From: an uncultured Pelagibacteraceae bacterium | GTDB taxonomy: Bacteria; Pseudomonadota; Alphaproteobacteria; Pelagibacterales; Pelagibacteraceae | Reading direction: 5' to 3' | Assembly: GCA_902515205.1 (NCBI GenBank) | Contig: CABXTU010000001.1 | Coordinates: 1-64,000 of the forward strand | DNA length: 64,000 nt | Shown: positions 9,786 through 17,139 of the stretch, piece by piece | Numbering within the stretch: position 1 is the stretch's first letter | Layout of the letters: each line of letters begins with the position of its first letter | Notes under the pieces: generated by a model | Databases searched by the model: none | Told to the model about the DNA's origin: nothing | Seen by the model: the letters and a program-made list of their open reading frames with translations, nothing else | Made by a program: the position numbers and the translations under genes

Positions 9786-10555
9786 TATTTGTTTTTCCAA
9801 ATAGGTTTTCTCTTTTCAAGAAATGCTGAAATTCCTTCTTTCGCATCCATTGCCATCATATTAACTGTCATCATTTTACTAGTGTAACTGTAAGCTTTTC
9901 TAAGTGGCATTTCTAATTGTTTATAAAAAGTTTGTTTTCCTATCTTTATTGTAAGATTTGACTTTGATGCAATTTTTTTGGCAATTTTTAAAACTTCATT
10001 ATTTAACTTTGATTTAGAAAAATAATCGTTTATTAGACCAATTTCTTTTGCATAATTTGCTTTAATTGGTTCACCAGTTAACAACATCTTCATCATTGGT
10101 TTCCTATTAATCTTTCTGCTGACAGCTACCATTGGAGTACTGCAAAATAAACCTATGTTTACACCTGGAGTAGCAAATAAAGCATCTTTCGTACTATACG
10201 CTAAGTCGCAACTTGCAGCTAACTGACATCCTGCAGCGTAAGCAGCTCCATGAACTTTAGCAATTACAGGTTTTTTTCCTTCAACGATTTGAAGCATTAA
10301 TTTTGAGCAAAGATCAAATAATTTTTGATATTTTTCTTTTTTCTTTAGACCTCTTACTTCTTTTAAATTATGTCCCGCACTAAATCCTTTTCCAGATCCT
10401 TCAAGGATAATTACTTTAGTTTTTTTATCTTTATCAAGTTTTTTAAACACATTAATAAGATTATTTAAATTTTTAAAAGATAAAGAGTTATAGGTTTTTG
10501 GATCATTAATTATAACTCTTGAAATATCATGGAGTTTTATAACTTTTATACTCAT
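9785..10555 (-). CDS. Enoyl-CoA hydratase/isomerase family protein, ECHDC3-like
   Basis: A 256-residue crotonase-fold protein: GKGFSAGHNLKEVRGL (oxyanion hole segment), VHGAAYAAGCQLAASCDLAYS, GVNIGLFCSTPMVA and AFLEKRKPIW. The GHNLKE, GLFCSTP and KRKPIW segments match the ECHDC3 subgroup. The two glutamates used by true hydratases are replaced: position 111 is Gln and 131 is Gly. It is therefore unlikely to be an ordinary enoyl-CoA hydratase or the DMSP-pathway DmdD, despite lying directly before methanethiol oxidase and coupled to it by TAATG. The substrate is unknown. Confidence 0.82.
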   Translation of the reverse strand: MSIKVIKLHDISRVIINDPKTYNSLSFKNLNNLINVFKKLDKDKKTKVIILEGSGKGFSAGHNLKEVRGLKKKEKYQKLFDLCSKLMLQIVEGKKPVIAKVHGAAYAAGCQLAASCDLAYSTKDALFATPGVNIGLFCSTPMVAVSRKINRKPMMKMLLTGEPIKANYAKEIGLINDYFSKSKLNNEVLKIAKKIASKSNLTIKIGKQTFYKQLEMPLRKAYSYTSKMMTVNMMAMDAKEGISAFLEKRKPIWKNK

Positions 10556-10560
10556 TAAGA

Positions 10561-10935
10561 TTATTTAAGTTTACCTTCTTCTCTCATTTTGGCTCTTATT
10601 TTCGTAGCTGAGATTTCCTGAATTTCTTTTGAAAGTTCTATTTCTTCGATTTTATAACCCACTCCTCTTCCGTAACAGATATTTGTAATGTTAGGGACCA
10701 ATATGATTTTAAATCTTCCCTCAAATTCAGGATTAAGTTTTTCTTCAATATTTTTTTTCACAGTTTCAAAATCAAATGGATTATCATCAACTCCTTGAAC
10801 GTCTCTTATTTGAATACAAACTTGACCTGTTTTTTTAATAATTTCTTTGAATAACGTATAATGACCTTCGTGAAACGGTTGCCACCTTCCTAACATTTGA
10901 GCAGTTGGTTTTTTATTATCCCATTTGTAAACCAT
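10561..10935 (-). CDS. Small cytidylyltransferase-like nucleotidyltransferase
   Basis: A 124-residue protein with the HxGH class nucleotidyltransferase fingerprint: MLGRWQPFHEGHYTLF near the start (HEGH binds the nucleotide) and EISATKIRAKM near the end, equivalent to the ISSTxIR motif. The middle has VPNITNICYGRGVGYKIEEI. Such domains join a nucleotide to a phosphorylated acceptor. It is coupled (TAATG) to the preceding APS-kinase-like gene; the pair could act in sequence on one small molecule. I cannot name the substrate. At 124 residues it is a minimal version of the fold. Confidence 0.75.
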   Translation of the reverse strand: MVYKWDNKKPTAQMLGRWQPFHEGHYTLFKEIIKKTGQVCIQIRDVQGVDDNPFDFETVKKNIEEKLNPEFEGRFKIILVPNITNICYGRGVGYKIEEIELSKEIQEISATKIRAKMREEGKLK

Positions 10936-11342
10936 TATTTTATATCCTTGTAAATTTTTGGTGCCCAGTTTTTAGCATCTTGTGTAGTTACATGAAAGTC
11001 ATACTTAGTAGGATTAATGAACATTTTATTAGTATCATCAAATCTCCCCTCTTCTATTGTATCTACCCAAATTGTATAATCTGCTGGAAATAAGCTTCTT
11101 GCAGCAGGGGTTGGACAAATAAAGTCTGCTACAACATAACTTCCATCTTTTTTCAAATCTAAAGCAAAATTCGCCATTCTTGCTGCTTGTCTTTTTCTTC
11201 CTTCTTCAGAAAAATCCCAATCATTTGCTTTTTTTCTAACTTCATCAGCATTAAGTCTTTTTGCGTTTAATAAAGGACTAAGTTCTTTTGCTAAAGTAGT
11301 CTTTCCCGATCCAGGCAATCCCATAATTAATATAATTTTCAT
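10935..11342 (-). CDS. APS-kinase-like P-loop kinase
   Basis: A 135-residue P-loop protein: MGLPGSGKTTLAKEL is the Walker A at the N-terminus, followed by LNADEVRKK (aligning with the DGD-N-R of adenylylsulfate kinase), GRKRQAARMANFALDLKKDG and VVADFICPTPAARSLF (aligning with the AFISPYRADR segment of CysC). It is shorter than CysC (about 190-200 residues) and lacks the usual C-terminal part, so PAPS synthesis is not assured. It sits between a methyltransferase (4-base overlap) and a nucleotidyltransferase (TAATG). Alternatives include phosphorylation of another nucleotide-linked group. Confidence 0.78.
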   Translation of the reverse strand: MKIILIMGLPGSGKTTLAKELSPLLNAKRLNADEVRKKANDWDFSEEGRKRQAARMANFALDLKKDGSYVVADFICPTPAARSLFPADYTIWVDTIEEGRFDDTNKMFINPTKYDFHVTTQDAKNWAPKIYKDIK

Positions 11343-11968
11343 GAACTTACTCTATATATTCCTAACCACGCATTAACATCTTTGCTAGCTATATACTTAG
11401 ATTTAAAAAACTCAATCTCTGTCCATTGATTTTTTCTTTTAAGGAGTTCAATTTTCTTGTCAAAGCCATATTCGCTGTAAATTCCCTCATTTATTGTAAA
11501 ACAAATAAGACCATTTTTTTTTGTTATCCTTATAAATTCCTCTAAAGCTTTAGGTTTGACATGTCCATAAGTAAAAGTACCAACACATATTACTGCATCA
11601 TAATATTTATCAGGTAAATTTATAGATTTATTTAAATCAACTTTAAATAATTTTTTATAAAGATTTAAAGGGACTAAGTCTAATAATTTTTGTGAAAGAT
11701 CTGCACCATGAAAATTTTGAAAACCAAATTTTTTTAGTTCTAAACCAACTAGACCCGAACCACATCCAGCGTCGTATATAAGAGCATCTTTGTTATTTTC
11801 ATATTTTTTAAAGACATCAACACTTTCCTGAGGACCAGTATAGTTCCATTCAACCATATCCTTATCATACTTACCATTTTTACCCCACTCATCGTAATAA
11901 TTCATTACCTCTTCAGTGGTTTTTAATTTGTAAATTGGAACTTTATTTCCCACATCTTTTTGAGCCAT
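11339..11968 (-). CDS. Class I SAM-dependent methyltransferase
   Basis: A 209-residue methyltransferase: residues 75-105 carry the SAM-binding motif I (DAGCGSGLVGLELKKFG, then HGADLS), with DAVICVGTFTYGHV as motif II and LICFTINEG as motif III-like. The acceptor is unknown. It is the first gene of a long minus-strand run leading to methanethiol oxidase and beyond. A TATAAT sits six bases before its ATG (11975-11980), so its mRNA may start at or near the start codon. Confidence 0.82.
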   Translation of the reverse strand: MAQKDVGNKVPIYKLKTTEEVMNYYDEWGKNGKYDKDMVEWNYTGPQESVDVFKKYENNKDALIYDAGCGSGLVGLELKKFGFQNFHGADLSQKLLDLVPLNLYKKLFKVDLNKSINLPDKYYDAVICVGTFTYGHVKPKALEEFIRITKKNGLICFTINEGIYSEYGFDKKIELLKRKNQWTEIEFFKSKYIASKDVNAWLGIYRVSS

Positions 11969-12032
11969 AATATGATTATATTACACGATTAATTTCTTTG
12001 ACAGTATTTTCAAAAAATATAATGATTGTAAG
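11969..12032. promoter_or_regulatory. Divergent promoter region between methyltransferase and metF-like genes
   Basis: Only 64 bases separate two divergent start codons. On the minus strand a TATAAT (plus-strand ATTATA, 11975-11980) lies six bases before the methyltransferase ATG. On the plus strand TATAAT at 12018-12023 lies nine bases before the metF-like ATG, with TTGACA at 11998-12003 upstream; the spacer is 14, shorter than the ideal 17. Both starts would yield leaderless or nearly leaderless transcripts. Promoter calls are by pattern only. Confidence 0.5.
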
Positions 12033-12761
12033 ATGAATTTTTCTCTAGAAATTGGCCCTAAAACAGATCTTGAAACTATTCCGAAAATAAAGAACATTTA
12101 TATTACTATGCTCCCAGGAGGTGACTACAGAGAAACAGCTCAACAAGCGGTTGAGTTAGTAAAGAAAGGGTTCAATCCTATTCCTCATTTTCCAGCAAGA
12201 TCAATGCAAGACGAAAAACAGCTTAAAGATTACGTTTTGAGATGTAAAGATGGAGGTGTAAAGCAAGTTTTGGTTATTGGTGGAGGAAGAGAGCCAATGG
12301 GTAAATTTGATAGTTCATTTCAACTTCTAGAAACTGGTTATTTTGAGAAGATGACTATAGGAATTGCTGGACACCCAGAGGGGAGTCCTGATATATCCGA
12401 TTCAAATTTAGAAAAAGCTATGATAGATAAAAAGCCTTATGCTGACTATATTGTAACCCAATGGTTAATGGATCCTCAGCCTATCATTGATTTTATCTCT
12501 AAACAAAGCATACCAGTTCATGTGGGAATTACTGGTCCCCTAAGAATATCTAGCTTAATAAAATTTGCTAATATTGTTGGAGCAAAAAATTCCCTAAATT
12601 TTCTTAAATCTAATTTTACTAAAGCATTAGATTTATTGAAACCTAAAGACCCTAATGATTTAATTGGGAAAGTTAAATCACATACTGATTTCTTCCACAT
12701 TTATACATTCGGCGGCTTGAAGGAAACTAACAAGTGGTTGAAGGAAAATAATTATGTCTAA
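12033..12761 (+). CDS. Methylenetetrahydrofolate reductase-like protein
   Basis: A 242-residue TIM-barrel protein related to MetF: SLEIGPKT at the start, GFNPIPHFPARSM (equivalent to the PH-x-x-AR folate motif), VLVIGGGRE, IGIAGHPEGSPD, YIVTQWLMD and IPVHVGITGPL. These correspond in order to the flavin and folate contacts of MTHFR. It is shorter than canonical MetF (about 290). Its last eight bases overlap the DmdA-like gene, so the two are coupled. The pairing suggests that it converts methyl-THF made by the demethylase to methylene-THF, i.e. works in the oxidative direction; this is inference from context. Confidence 0.82.
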   Translation: MNFSLEIGPKTDLETIPKIKNIYITMLPGGDYRETAQQAVELVKKGFNPIPHFPARSMQDEKQLKDYVLRCKDGGVKQVLVIGGGREPMGKFDSSFQLLETGYFEKMTIGIAGHPEGSPDISDSNLEKAMIDKKPYADYIVTQWLMDPQPIIDFISKQSIPVHVGITGPLRISSLIKFANIVGAKNSLNFLKSNFTKALDLLKPKDPNDLIGKVKSHTDFFHIYTFGGLKETNKWLKENNYV

Positions 12762-14112
12762 AGAGTTTGATTACACTAAATTAAAACATACAACTTCTGT
12801 TGATCAGTCGGATCGACAAGTTCCCTACAACTTAAGACAAAGCGGACCAACCAAAGTGGAAATGCTTATTTCTACCAGGGTAAGAAAATCACCTTATTGG
12901 CATTTGTCTATGCAGGCAGGTTGTTGGAGAGCAACAGTTTATAATCGAATTTATCATCCAAGAGGATATGTAAAACCTGAAGATGGTGGTGCCATGGTTG
13001 AATATGATGCAATTGTTAATCATGTAACAATGTGGAATGTAGCAGTAGAAAGACAAATTAGAGTAAAAGGTCCTGATGCAGAAAAATTTACAGATTATGT
13101 AATAACAAGGGATGCAACTAAAATTTCACCGATGAGAGCGAGATATGTGATTTTATGTAATGCTTATGGTGGGGTTTTAAATGATCCAATACTTTTAAGA
13201 ATTTCCAAAGATGAATTTTGGTTCTCGTTATCTGATTCTGATATAGGTATGTATCTTCAAGGAGTAAATGCTGATCAAAGATTTGACTGTACTGTGGAGG
13301 AAATAGATGCTTGTCCAGTTCAAATTCAAGGACCAAAATCTAAAGCTTTAATGAAAGATCTTTGTGGAGATCAAGTTGATTTCGATAATATGCCTTTTTA
13401 CGGGTTAGCTGAAGTAAAAATCGGAGGAAGAAGTTGCGTGATTTCACAGTCTGGTTTTTCTGGTGAAGCTGGTTATGAAATATATTTAAGAAATGCAACA
13501 TTATATGCTGAAGATATGTGGAATGCAGTTCTTGAAGCCGGAAAAAAACACAATTTAATGGTTATTGCTCCAGCACACCATAGAAGAATTCAAGCAGGAA
13601 TTCTCTCTTGGGGGCAAGACATGGATCAACAGCATAACCCTTTTCAATGTAATTTAGGTTATCAAGTTTCATTATCAGGAAAAGGTGAGTGGAATAAAGA
13701 AGGTGATTACGTTGGTAAAGCTAGTCTTGAGAAAATGAAGAATGAATTAAAGGCTGGTAAAAAACCTTATAAACTTCAATTAGTTGGTCTTGAATTAGGA
13801 GGAAAGCCAATAGAAGATTATGCGCCAGATTTTTGGCTTATTTCAAATAGTGATGGAGGAGATCCAGTAGGATTTGTGACATCTCCTTGGTATCATCCTG
13901 AAAAAAAAGTTAATATCGCAATGGGATATGTTCCATTTGACGGCACCTTAAATACTAATGGTTTTCCAAAAGGTAAAATTGGAACTAAGTATAAAGTTCA
14001 TTTGCCTGAAAAATATTCTAATGCGCCTGGAACACCAGTTGATGCTGTAGTTGTTGATATTCCATTTAAGGAATCTTTCAATGCTAATACGAGAGAAGTT
14101 GTAAAAGGTTAA
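12754..14112 (+). CDS. DmdA/GcvT-family tetrahydrofolate-dependent demethylase
   Basis: A 452-residue aminomethyltransferase-fold protein. VRKSPYWHLSMQAGCWRA, MWNVAVERQIRVKGPDAEKF, RYVILCNAYGGVLNDPILLR, WFSLSDSDIGMYLQG, VQIQGPKSKALM and SGFSGEAGYEIYLR follow the DMSP demethylase DmdA pattern closely. It is about 80 residues longer than DmdA (about 370), with extra N- and C-terminal segments, so it may be a paralogue acting on another methylated compound (DMSP, an N-methyl osmolyte or an O-methyl compound as in LigM). The adjacent MetF-like gene supports methyl transfer to THF. Folate-domain membership is secure; the methyl donor is not. Confidence 0.82.
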   Translation: MSKEFDYTKLKHTTSVDQSDRQVPYNLRQSGPTKVEMLISTRVRKSPYWHLSMQAGCWRATVYNRIYHPRGYVKPEDGGAMVEYDAIVNHVTMWNVAVERQIRVKGPDAEKFTDYVITRDATKISPMRARYVILCNAYGGVLNDPILLRISKDEFWFSLSDSDIGMYLQGVNADQRFDCTVEEIDACPVQIQGPKSKALMKDLCGDQVDFDNMPFYGLAEVKIGGRSCVISQSGFSGEAGYEIYLRNATLYAEDMWNAVLEAGKKHNLMVIAPAHHRRIQAGILSWGQDMDQQHNPFQCNLGYQVSLSGKGEWNKEGDYVGKASLEKMKNELKAGKKPYKLQLVGLELGGKPIEDYAPDFWLISNSDGGDPVGFVTSPWYHPEKKVNIAMGYVPFDGTLNTNGFPKGKIGTKYKVHLPEKYSNAPGTPVDAVVVDIPFKESFNANTREVVKG

Positions 14113-14150
14113 TTTTATTTTTTATTAAGATACTTGCCTTAAAACAAAAT

Positions 14151-14255
14151 ATGTCTAATGGGTTTTTAATTGCAGTTTGCATTATAATTGCAATTGCTTT
14201 AATACTCTTTCCATTAATTGTTTCTTATAAAGAGCAAAAAAATAAAAAGAAATAA
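14151..14255 (+). CDS. 34-residue single-span membrane peptide
   Basis: Reading between genes gives ATG at 14151 and TAA at 14253-14255. The peptide starts MSNGFLIAVCIIIAIALI, has one hydrophobic span (about residues 5-25) and ends in a basic, Lys-rich tail (KEQKNKKK), a convincing inner-membrane topology with the tail in the cytoplasm. The next gene starts on the base right after its stop. Its real expression is not shown; the clean membrane pattern and tight junction support it. Confidence 0.55.
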   Translation: MSNGFLIAVCIIIAIALILFPLIVSYKEQKNKKK

Positions 14256-14798
14256 ATGTTTGGTGAATTTTTAAATATAATTTTTAAATCAATAAAGTTA
14301 GATAAATCTCTTTACAGTGATAACAAAAACTTTGGTGAAGCATCCATATATTTTGCTGGCCTTATAATGATTTTAGATGGAATAGCAGGAGCAGTAGCAG
14401 CTAATACTGTAATTAAAACAGCTGTAGCTATGTCTGGATTGACTGCAATTTTGACGTGGTTCATATGGGCGATATTTATTTTTGTTATTGGGGTAAAATT
14501 ATTCCCTGATAAGCAAACAAAGGTTCCTTTCAAAAAAGTATTAACTTCAGTTGGTTATGCTCATGCCCCTGGTTTATTAAGATTTTTTGCTGTTACACCT
14601 GATTTAATGATACCAATAATTTTTTTAACTCAATTTTGGATCTTTGCAGCATTAATAATATCGACAAAGCAAGTATTAAATCTTAAATCCAATTTTAAAT
14701 CTTTTGGAATAGTTTTTTTATCTTTTTTAATAATAGCTATTTTGTCTATTTCTTTTGTAATGAGCAGAATGAATGTTACTCCAATTAATAACATCTAA
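14256..14798 (+). CDS. YIP1 family membrane protein
   Basis: A 180-residue protein with an amphipathic N-terminus and about five hydrophobic segments. VGYAHAPGLLRFF matches the conserved segment of bacterial Yip1 domains (PF04893), and the early segment NFGEASIYFAGLIMILDGI begins the first membrane helix. Role unknown; Yip1 proteins in eukaryotes act in membrane traffic, but bacterial ones are uncharacterised. Starts immediately after the stop of a 34-residue membrane peptide. Its stop overlaps the convergent zinc-ribbon gene by four bases. Confidence 0.75.
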   Translation: MFGEFLNIIFKSIKLDKSLYSDNKNFGEASIYFAGLIMILDGIAGAVAANTVIKTAVAMSGLTAILTWFIWAIFIFVIGVKLFPDKQTKVPFKKVLTSVGYAHAPGLLRFFAVTPDLMIPIIFLTQFWIFAALIISTKQVLNLKSNFKSFGIVFLSFLIIAILSISFVMSRMNVTPINNI

Positions 14799-14959
14799 AT
14801 TGGAAAAATAGTTTTTGACACTCTACAAGATTTACAAATCTTAAAACCTGTAAGAATTAAATTTTGAGAGACACTTTCATCTTTCTCTCTACATTCATCA
14901 CAGATATCGTTCAAATCTTTTAAATTTTCTTCTTTTATATCTTTATTTTCTTTCATCAT
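14795..14959 (-). CDS. 54-residue four-cysteine zinc-ribbon-like microprotein
   Basis: On the minus strand an ATG at 14957-14959 (second ATG next to it) opens a frame to a TAG at 14795-14797. The peptide has two CxxC pairs, C20/C23 (ICDECRE) and C42/C45 (ICKSCRV), separated by 18 residues, a standard spacing for a zinc ribbon, after an acidic Lys/Glu-rich N-terminus. It overlaps the YIP1 stop by four bases on the opposite strand. No family name is recognised. It may bind zinc and contact nucleic acid or protein. Possible start region at 14960-15000. Confidence 0.65.
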   Translation of the reverse strand: MMKENKDIKEENLKDLNDICDECREKDESVSQNLILTGFKICKSCRVSKTIFPI

Positions 14960-15087
14960 CTATTGAGCCAGGTAGTAAAAATTCTTACTTTAAAATATAA
15001 TAAATCATATCAATATGTTTTTTGATTACTATTTATTTTATTGAAATTTTTACTTAATTTTGAAATAAAGATTATGCTTATAAAATC

Positions 15088-15579
15088 ATGAAAAATAAAA
15101 AAAAACTTAAAGTTTCAATAGTTATGGGTAGTCAATCTGACTATAAAACCATGAAATTGACATGCAAGATCCTTAAAAAATTAGGTATTAAATTTGAAAC
15201 TAAGATAATATCAGCTCATCGTACTCCCAAGAGAATGTATGAATTTGCCACCTCTGCTTTAGAAAATAATATCGAGGTTATAATAGCGGGAGCAGGAGGG
15301 AGTGCTCATCTACCTGGTATGATCTCATCTTTAACCTCTATACCAGTGTTGGGTGTTCCTATTGAAAGTAAGAAACTCAAAGGGCTTGACAGTTTGCTTT
15401 CTATCGCACAAATGCCAAAAGGAGTTCCTGTTGGTACTTTAGCTATAGGGGAGGATGGAGCATTAAATGCTGGTTTGCTTGCAGCTGCAATAATTGCGAA
15501 TAGAAATCCCATAGTCAGAAGAAAATTAAATAATTGGCGTTTGTCTCAGACTTTGTCTATCAAAAAAAAACCTAAATAA
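15088..15579 (+). CDS. purE: N5-carboxyaminoimidazole ribonucleotide mutase
   Basis: A 163-residue PurE: VSIVMGSQSDYKTM binds the phosphate, then IISAHRTPKRMYEFA (catalytic His), IIAGAGGSAHLPGMISS and VLGVPIESKKLKGLDSLLSIAQMPKGVPVGT. It converts N5-CAIR to CAIR in purine synthesis. purK follows 15 bases later, so the two act in sequence. A TATAAA-like box ends only three bases before the ATG (15079-15084), suggesting a short or absent leader. Confidence 0.97.
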   Translation: MKNKKKLKVSIVMGSQSDYKTMKLTCKILKKLGIKFETKIISAHRTPKRMYEFATSALENNIEVIIAGAGGSAHLPGMISSLTSIPVLGVPIESKKLKGLDSLLSIAQMPKGVPVGTLAIGEDGALNAGLLAAAIIANRNPIVRRKLNNWRLSQTLSIKKKPK

Positions 15580-15593
15580 AAAAAAAAAAAAAA
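15578..15593 (+). repeat. Poly(A) tract of 16 between purE and purK
   Basis: After the purE stop context (CCTAAAT) the sequence is an uninterrupted run of 16 A, followed by G and the purK ATG. The purE stop itself uses the first bases. The tract replaces a Shine-Dalgarno site for purK. Such runs are prone to slippage in replication, transcription and sequencing, so its length may vary. Confidence 0.9.
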
Positions 15594-15594
15594 G

Positions 15595-16641
15595 ATGTCA
15601 CAAATAAATCTTGGTATTATTGGTGGAGGTCAACTAGGAAGTATGCTCTCAACAGCTGCAAAAAAAATGAATATTAATACTACTGTTTACTGCAATGATG
15701 CAGAAGCACCAGCACAGAACTTTTGTGATGAATTTATTTTTGGTGAATATGATAACAATAAAAAAATTCTTGAGTTTGTCAATAAAGTTGACTTGGTAAC
15801 TTATGAATTTGAAAATATTCCTTATGAAACTCTTAGTGAAATAAATAAACTAAAACCTGTATTACCAAAACCATCAGTAAACAGACTAATACAGCATAGA
15901 TTGGCTGAAAAAGATTTTATTAATAAATTGAATATTAGAACAACAAGGTATGTTAATATAGAAAAAAAATCAGATATTGAAACTCTAGAAGATTTCCTTC
16001 CAGGAATTTTGAAAACTACAACTATGGGGTACGATGGTAAAGGTCAATACTTAATAAAAAAGATAGAAGATCTTAATTCTATCGATGTAGATTTTTCAAA
16101 AGGCTACGTACTTGAAAAATTGGTAAAATTAAAAAAAGAAATATCAGTAGTTTTAACAAGATTTGGTATTAATAGTTATGAAATATATGAACCAATAGAA
16201 AATATGCATCAAGACCAAATTTTAAAACACTCTAAAATTCCCGCAGAAATAAGTGAAAAAATATTAGATCAATCAAAAAATTGGGCTACATCAATTGCTG
16301 AAGAATTGAAATATATAGGTACATTATGTGTTGAATTTTTTATTGATAGAAATGAAAATTTATATGTAAACGAAATTGCACCTAGAGTTCATAATTCTGG
16401 GCATCTTACTATTAATGCTTACAACATTAGTCAGTTTGAAAATCATATAAGAGCAGTTTGTTCACTAGAAAAGATTCCGTTAAAAAAATTATCTAATGCA
16501 AAAATGATAAATTTAATTGGAGATCAGATAAAACCTTACAGACAAAATTTATGTTTGAATGATAATGAATTTTTCTTTGATTATTTAAAAAAAGAAATAA
16601 AAGAAAAAAGAAAAATGGGACATATAACTACTTTAATATAA
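15595..16641 (+). CDS. purK: 5-(carboxyamino)imidazole ribonucleotide synthase
   Basis: A 348-residue ATP-grasp enzyme: NLGIIGGGQLGSML at the start, DLVTYEFENIPYETL, TTTMGYDGKGQYLIKK (ATP-binding), VEFFIDRNENLYVNEIAPRVHNSGHLTINA (metal and phosphate contacts) and FENHIRAVC. It makes N5-CAIR from AIR, bicarbonate and ATP, the step before PurE. Length is normal. It is preceded by a poly(A) run rather than a ribosome binding site. Confidence 0.97.
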   Translation: MSQINLGIIGGGQLGSMLSTAAKKMNINTTVYCNDAEAPAQNFCDEFIFGEYDNNKKILEFVNKVDLVTYEFENIPYETLSEINKLKPVLPKPSVNRLIQHRLAEKDFINKLNIRTTRYVNIEKKSDIETLEDFLPGILKTTTMGYDGKGQYLIKKIEDLNSIDVDFSKGYVLEKLVKLKKEISVVLTRFGINSYEIYEPIENMHQDQILKHSKIPAEISEKILDQSKNWATSIAEELKYIGTLCVEFFIDRNENLYVNEIAPRVHNSGHLTINAYNISQFENHIRAVCSLEKIPLKKLSNAKMINLIGDQIKPYRQNLCLNDNEFFFDYLKKEIKEKRKMGHITTLI

Positions 16642-17139
16642 ATGCTAAAATCAATTGAGGGAAATTTTGATGACCCAGAAGTAAATGACTTGCTTACAAA
16701 ACATTTTATTGAGTTGAGAGCCGCCTCACCAGACGGAAGTGGACACGTCTTAGATATTGCTGGTTTAAAAGCTCCATCAATAAAATTTTGGAGTTTTTGG
16801 GAACATGAAAAATTATTAGGTTGTGGTGCTTTAAAATTCTTGAATAACTATCATGGAGAATTTAAATCGATCAGAATTCATGACGATTTTAGATATAAAG
16901 GAAATGGCATAAGATTAATTGAACATTTGTCATATGAGGCAAAGAAATTAAAAATAAATAAGATAAGTATAGAAACTGGTGCAGGAAAATTTTTCGAACC
17001 AGCTAGAAAATTATTTAAGAAATGTAATTTTAAACCATGTGAACCCTTTGCTCATTATAAAGAAGACATAAATTCTATCTATTTAACGAAACCTATAAAC
17101 AACAATTTGATTAAAAGTTATAATAAATCATCAATTTAG
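16642..17139 (+). CDS. GNAT family N-acetyltransferase
   Basis: A 165-residue protein with a GNAT core: LLGCGALKFL in strand 4, SIRIHDDFRYKGNGIRLIEHL for the acetyl-CoA phosphate loop (R/Q-x-x-G-x-G/A degenerate as YKGNGI) and KISIETGAGKFFEPARKLFKKCNFKPC at the end, resembling the PhnO/YiaC-like type. Substrate unknown. Its ATG begins on the base after the purK stop, so it is probably in the purEK operon. Confidence 0.85.
   Translation: MLKSIEGNFDDPEVNDLLTKHFIELRAASPDGSGHVLDIAGLKAPSIKFWSFWEHEKLLGCGALKFLNNYHGEFKSIRIHDDFRYKGNGIRLIEHLSYEAKKLKINKISIETGAGKFFEPARKLFKKCNFKPCEPFAHYKEDINSIYLTKPINNNLIKSYNKSSI

Noticed and set aside
9786..9800. Upstream ATG for methanethiol oxidase at 9800
   Set aside because: It adds only five residues not seen in homologues; the TAATG overlap at 9785 matches the coupling used at other junctions.
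9785..10555. DmdD (methylthioacryloyl-CoA hydratase)
   Set aside because: Both catalytic glutamates are missing (Gln111, Gly131) and the sequence resembles ECHDC3 instead.
12754..14112. Certain assignment as canonical dmdA
   Set aside because: About 80 residues longer than known DmdA, and the family has several substrates; kept as DmdA/GcvT-family only.
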